From: Streptomyces sannanensis
GTDB taxonomy: Bacteria > Actinomycetota > Actinomycetes > Streptomycetales > Streptomycetaceae
Assembly: GCF_039536205.1 (NCBI RefSeq)
Contig: NZ_BAAAYL010000001.1
Span: 620,001-684,000, forward strand
Direction: 5' to 3'
DNA: 64,000 nucleotides
Shown: piece by piece, positions 60,001 to 64,000 of the stretch
Numbering within the stretch: the first letter of the stretch is position 1
Layout of the letters: the number at the start of each line of letters is the position of its first letter
Position numbers and translations under genes: made by a program
The notes under the pieces: generated by a model
Database searches by the model: none
What the model saw: only the letters and a program-made list of their open reading frames with translations
What the model was told of the DNA's origin: nothing

Positions 60001-63000
60001 GTGGCACTGCCGGGATGCGCACTGCTGCGGGCTGTGGTGTCGTCCGCGACCGGCGCACTACGGAACGAGGCCCAGGCACGCGTACGGATCTTCGGAAGAC
60101 GCGCGCACGTCGCCGTGCGAGGTCTTGGCCCCGGTGACCTGCCCGAGGCCGCGGCGAGGAACCTGGCAGAGGACGTCGAGCGGGGGCTGGCCGCCCTGCC
60201 CTCGGTGGAGTGGGCCGTGGTGAACACCGTACTCGGTCACGCTGTCGTCGGCACCGAAGGGACGTTCGAGACCGAAACGATCGCGGACGCCTTGATCGAG
60301 GCGGTCGAGGCGGTGGAGGAAGCCCACGGCGTCACACATCCGCTGCCCGAGCATCCCGTCTCGGGTGGGCGCGTCCGTCGGGCCGCCTCGGCCATGGCCC
60401 TGCACGTGGCTGCCGCACCCGTGGCAGCGTTCGCCGGTTTGACGCGCCGCACTCCCATCCCCGCGGGCATCGCGGCGCTCGCCCCGCTCGTCGACGCTCA
60501 TCCCCGGCTGCGGCGACTCGTCGAGCAGGCGGTCGGCGCCGACAATGCCGGACTACTCCTGGCCTCGCTCACGGCGATGGGTCAGGCGGGCTCAGGCGGT
60601 CTCGCCGGGGTCGGCGTGGACACTGTTCGGCACGCCCTGCGCGCGATGGAGGCCAACGCGGAAGCCTCCGCCTGGGCCGCGGCCGAGCCGCGCGTCGCAG
60701 GCAGCGCCGCAGCTGCGGCCCATCACACGGCGCCCGAGCCGCCTCCCCGCGAGGCGCCGCTGAAACCCGGCCCGATCGAGCACTACGCCGACCAGGCACT
60801 CGCCGTGGCGGCGGCGTCCTTCGCCGGATCGCTGATCGTCACCCGGCGCTCCGGACGGGCCGTGGGTGCGGCGCTGGCAGCAATCCCGAAGGCGCCGCCC
60901 CTGGCTCGCGAAGGCTTCGCCTGCGCCTTCGGCCGGGGCCTGGCCCGCCGGGGAATCGTCGTGGCCGACCCGCAGGCGCTGCGGAGGCTGGACCGGATCG
61001 GAACCGTGCTGCTCGACACGGACGCCCTGGCCACCGGTTCTCATCTGCTGGCCGACCTTGTCGCCCTCGACGACGACGCGCCCGCGGGTGAACTCGCCGC
61101 GACGGCCCACCGACTCTTCGACGGCAGCGCCCCGGAACGCGTTCAGCGGGACGGGGAGTGGGTGCTGGGGCCGGTTGAACAGCTGACGTTGCGGGGGCGG
61201 TCGGGGAAGCGGGCCCGAGAGCGTTTGCAGCAGAAGGGCGCGCGGCTCGTGGTGGGCCTGGCGCACGGACAGCACCTGCTCGCCGTGATCAGTGTGCTGC
61301 CCGAAATGCACGACGCCGCGAGCGCCTTCGTCCCGGCCGCCCACGCGGCCGGGCTCAAGGTCGTGGCCGTGGGTGCGCACACCGCGGATGCGTCCATGCG
61401 GGAGGCCGACGCGGTCGGTGAGGGAGGCGATCGGCTGCTCGAGTCCGTACGGGCCCTGCAGCGGGACGGCGACGGCGTACTGCTGCTCTCGCCCGACCGG
61501 CGCGCGCTCCAGGCCACCGATGTCGGCGTGGGCATCACCGACCCGAAGGGGACGCCGCCGTGGGGTGCGGACCTGTACCTGGACGACGGCGATCTCGCGT
61601 CGGCCGTCGTGATCGTGGAGTCCTGCCGCACCGCCCGGGAGACCGCGCGCCGGGGCGTGCGGCTCGCCCAAGCCGCGGCCGTGGTCGGCGCAACGGCAGT
61701 GCTGGCGGGGCGGGCGCCACGGCCGGCAGCCCGGGGTGTGACGGCGTTCAATGCGGCGGCAGCGCTGGGCACATTGGTCGGTGTCTGGGCGGCGGTACGT
61801 CTGCTGCGACGCCCCCTGCCACTGACCACGTCGCGGCACCCATGGCATGCCATGGACCCATCCACCGTGCTCGCCAGGACCGGCGGGAGCGACGACGGGC
61901 TGACGGCCGAGGAGGCTCTGGCGCGGGCCGCGGGCACCGGCGAACGGGCGCCGACGCCGTCGCTCGGCCGGGCCTGCCTGTCCGAGATGGCGAACCCGCT
62001 GACGCCCGTCCTCGGCGCCGGGGCGGCCATGTCGGCGTCGGTGGGCGCCGTCCTCGACGCCGTCATCATCGTGGCGGTGACCGCTCTGTCCGGGTTCTTC
62101 GGCGGCTTCCAGCGGTACCGGACCGACCGCGCGGTCGCCCAGCTACGGCGGGAGTCGGCCGTCATGACCAACGTCGTACGGGACGGGGAGGAAACCATCG
62201 CCGCCGCCGCGGAGCTGGCCGTGGGCGACGTGGTGAACCTGACCCCGGGCGACGTGGTGCCGGCGGACGGCCGCCTGCTGTTGACACATCAACTGGAAGT
62301 CGACGAATCCGCGCTGACCGGCGAGTCGCTGCCCGTGGCAAAGAACGCGGCGCCCGTTCTCGCCTCGGACCTCGGGGACCGTACGTCCATGGTCTACGAG
62401 GGCACCACCGTGGCGGCCGGCCGTGGGCGCGCAGTCGTCGTCGCGACCGGCACGGCCACCGAGGCCGGCCGCGCCGCGGCGGAAGGGCGCGGCGCGGCGC
62501 CCCCCGCCGGCGTCGAGCGCCGACTGACCCGGATCACCCGTACCACGCTCCCGGTGGCCCTCGGTTCGGCCGCTGCCGTGGTGGCGGCGGGCATGCTGCG
62601 CGGGCGCCCCACCCGGGACACGGTCGGGGCGGGTGTGGGGCTGGCCGTCGCCAGCGTGCCCGAAGGACTGCCTTTTCTGGTCTCTGCCGCCCAACTCGCC
62701 TCCGCCAGAAGGCTTTCCGCACGCGGAGCCCTGCTCAGGCATCCCCGTACCATCGAGGCGGCCGGGCGCACCGACGTCCTGTGCTTCGACAAGACGGGAA
62801 CCCTCACCCTGGGGCGTATCTCCCTCGTCGCCGTCGCCGCCGACGGCCACGGTCGCCCCCTCGAATCGCTCGAGGACGAGCAGCGCGCCGTCCTCGCCGC
62901 AGCACTGCGGGCGACACCACGCCCGCACAACGGTGAAGCGCTGGAACACGCCACCGACGCCGCGGTCACCGAGGGCGCTCAGCGAGCGGGAGTGAACCGG

Positions 63001-64000
63001 AATACGGCCGCACCAGGATGGCGACACACCGCCAGCCTGCCGTTCGAACCCAGCCGCGGCTTCCACGCAACGCGAGGCCGCTCCGGCCGGCGCCGGATCC
63101 TGTCGGTCAAGGGGGCACCGGAGGAGGTCGTGAAGCGCTGCGCCACCCGCGGCGGCAAACGCCTGGACCGCAAGGGCAGGAGGGCCGCCCTCGCGGAGGG
63201 CGAGAAGCTGGCGGCCAAGGGCCACCGGATTCTCGCGATCGGCGAACTCCGGGACGCGCCCGGCGGCAAGCTCACCGACGAGGCAGTGGACGGCCTCGAC
63301 TTCCTCGGCTTCCTCGCGTTCGCCGACCGCGTGCGCGGCACCGCCCGCGACGCGGTGCGCCGACTCACGGACGCCGGGGTGCACATCGTGATGATCACCG
63401 GAGACCACCCGGGCACCGCCGAGTCGATGGCCCGCGAACTGGGCGTCCTGGACGGCAGGCGGGTGGTGACAGGAGCCGAACTCGACGACCTGGACGACCG
63501 CGCCCTCGACAGGCTGCTGCCCGACGTCGGCGTCGTCGCCCGTGGCACCCCCGTGCACAAGGTCCGCGTGGTCCAGGCGTTCCAACGTCTGGGCCGTACG
63601 GTCGCGATGACCGGCGACGGCGCCAACGACGCCCCCGCCATCCGGCTCGCCGACATCGGGATCGCGTTCGGAACACGGGCCACGCCGGCCGCGCGTGCGG
63701 CGGCCGACCTCGTCGTGACGGACGACCGGTTGGAGACGGTACTCGCCGCGCTCGTGGAGGGCCGCGCGATGTGGGCCTCCGTACGCCAGGCACTGGCAAT
63801 CCTCGTCGGCGGCAATCTCGGCGAGATCGCCTTCACCCTCCTCGGTGCGGCCGCCACCGGGACCTCGCCCCTGACGGCCCGCCAGCTCCTGCTGGTCAAC
63901 CTCTTCACCGACCTCGCCCCGGCCATGGCCGTCGCCCTGCGCCCACCGCAGCCCGAGGCCGCCGAACGCATGCTCCACGAGGGACCGCAGGTCTCGCTCG
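60001..64000 (+). CDS. CtpI-like cation-translocating P-type ATPase, 3' end beyond window
   Basis: At least 1333 residues are read from GTG 60001 (GGGAG 13 bases upstream; an in-frame stop at 59992 excludes earlier starts). The N-terminal ~600 residues form a long region typical of actinobacterial CtpI ATPases. The P-type core follows: TGES in VDESALTGESLPVAKN (about 773), SVPEGLPFLVSAAQL (about 885), the phosphorylated Asp in LCFDKTGTLTLGRI (about 930), SVKGAPEEVVKRC, VHIVMITGDHPGT and AMTGDGANDAPAIRLADIGI (about 1205). Its C-terminal transmembrane helices begin (LLLVNLFTDLAPAMAVALRP) before the window ends. The PEGL motif points to a P2-like (Ca/Mg or other hard cation) pump and argues against a CPx copper pump. 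Confidence 0.93.
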   Translation, partial: MALPGCALLRAVVSSATGALRNEAQARVRIFGRRAHVAVRGLGPGDLPEAAARNLAEDVERGLAALPSVEWAVVNTVLGHAVVGTEGTFETETIADALIEAVEAVEEAHGVTHPLPEHPVSGGRVRRAASAMALHVAAAPVAAFAGLTRRTPIPAGIAALAPLVDAHPRLRRLVEQAVGADNAGLLLASLTAMGQAGSGGLAGVGVDTVRHALRAMEANAEASAWAAAEPRVAGSAAAAAHHTAPEPPPREAPLKPGPIEHYADQALAVAAASFAGSLIVTRRSGRAVGAALAAIPKAPPLAREGFACAFGRGLARRGIVVADPQALRRLDRIGTVLLDTDALATGSHLLADLVALDDDAPAGELAATAHRLFDGSAPERVQRDGEWVLGPVEQLTLRGRSGKRARERLQQKGARLVVGLAHGQHLLAVISVLPEMHDAASAFVPAAHAAGLKVVAVGAHTADASMREADAVGEGGDRLLESVRALQRDGDGVLLLSPDRRALQATDVGVGITDPKGTPPWGADLYLDDGDLASAVVIVESCRTARETARRGVRLAQAAAVVGATAVLAGRAPRPAARGVTAFNAAAALGTLVGVWAAVRLLRRPLPLTTSRHPWHAMDPSTVLARTGGSDDGLTAEEALARAAGTGERAPTPSLGRACLSEMANPLTPVLGAGAAMSASVGAVLDAVIIVAVTALSGFFGGFQRYRTDRAVAQLRRESAVMTNVVRDGEETIAAAAELAVGDVVNLTPGDVVPADGRLLLTHQLEVDESALTGESLPVAKNAAPVLASDLGDRTSMVYEGTTVAAGRGRAVVVATGTATEAGRAAAEGRGAAPPAGVERRLTRITRTTLPVALGSAAAVVAAGMLRGRPTRDTVGAGVGLAVASVPEGLPFLVSAAQLASARRLSARGALLRHPRTIEAAGRTDVLCFDKTGTLTLGRISLVAVAADGHGRPLESLEDEQRAVLAAALRATPRPHNGEALEHATDAAVTEGAQRAGVNRNTAAPGWRHTASLPFEPSRGFHATRGRSGRRRILSVKGAPEEVVKRCATRGGKRLDRKGRRAALAEGEKLAAKGHRILAIGELRDAPGGKLTDEAVDGLDFLGFLAFADRVRGTARDAVRRLTDAGVHIVMITGDHPGTAESMARELGVLDGRRVVTGAELDDLDDRALDRLLPDVGVVARGTPVHKVRVVQAFQRLGRTVAMTGDGANDAPAIRLADIGIAFGTRATPAARAAADLVVTDDRLETVLAALVEGRAMWASVRQALAILVGGNLGEIAFTLLGAAATGTSPLTARQLLLVNLFTDLAPAMAVALRPPQPEAAERMLHEGPQVSL

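Overview
The window has the marks of a Streptomyces chromosome: very high GC throughout, third-codon-position GC bias in every real gene, frequent GTG and some TTG starts, and typical actinomycete families (XRE/DUF5753 with DUF397, LVIVD-repeat protein with DUF305, DUF6421, DUF5134, baeRF-type protein, CtpI-like P-type ATPase). Species cannot be told from the sequence alone.

Layout. 1-10.3 kb is an accessory stretch full of broken mobile DNA. It holds the 5' end of a secreted subtilisin, a stump of an X-Pro dipeptidyl-peptidase, an integrase-type transposase killed by one TGA, a shredded RHS fragment, a CPBP membrane protease, the tail of a second integrase, a frameshifted small secreted protein, a secreted RHS-N-terminus/FG-GAP protein, a TnsA-like stump, one intact 1.79-kb IS4-family element with 59-bp inverted repeats, and pieces of ISL3 and IS5 transposases. 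10.3-21.5 kb is one polymorphic-toxin locus on the minus strand: a 3552-residue secreted RHS/YD-repeat protein with three LamG-like domains and a nuclease-like tip, followed with a short overlap by a SUKH (SMI1/KNR4) immunity protein. Base composition falls visibly in the toxin tip and immunity gene. 21.5-23.2 kb has more transposon debris, an empty stretch, and tRNA-Pro(GGG) with its terminator.

23.3-58.3 kb is mostly ordinary chromosomal content: DUF309; a baeRF2-like protein; a NarL-type two-component system divergent from a non-secreted subtilase that is followed by a small protein resembling the subtilase's own propeptide; icmF (fused isobutyryl-CoA mutase) behind a perfect palindrome; uppP and DedA; a BlaI-M56 peptidase pair with a BlaI-like operator; a 2-hydroxyacid dehydrogenase; an XRE/DUF397/ATPase developmental-type cassette; etfB-etfA; flavin reductase; thioredoxin-like protein; PlsC; transglutaminase-like protein; an SDR-threonine aldolase pair; DUF6421; GDPD; GNAT; VOC; DUF5134; a second M56; a PAP2 pseudogene; TetR; LVIVD and DUF305 proteins; an FprA-type ferredoxin-NADP reductase; and ArsR.

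58.3-64 kb begins with a 27-codon stump of an old-yellow-enzyme gene, divergent from ArsR and sharing its palindromic operator, next to an IS5 transposase tail. Two small proteins follow, then a long CtpI-like P-type ATPase that runs off the window. Functional links within the window are local: toxin with immunity protein, kinase with regulator, BlaI with M56 peptidase, EtfB with EtfA, SDR with aldolase.
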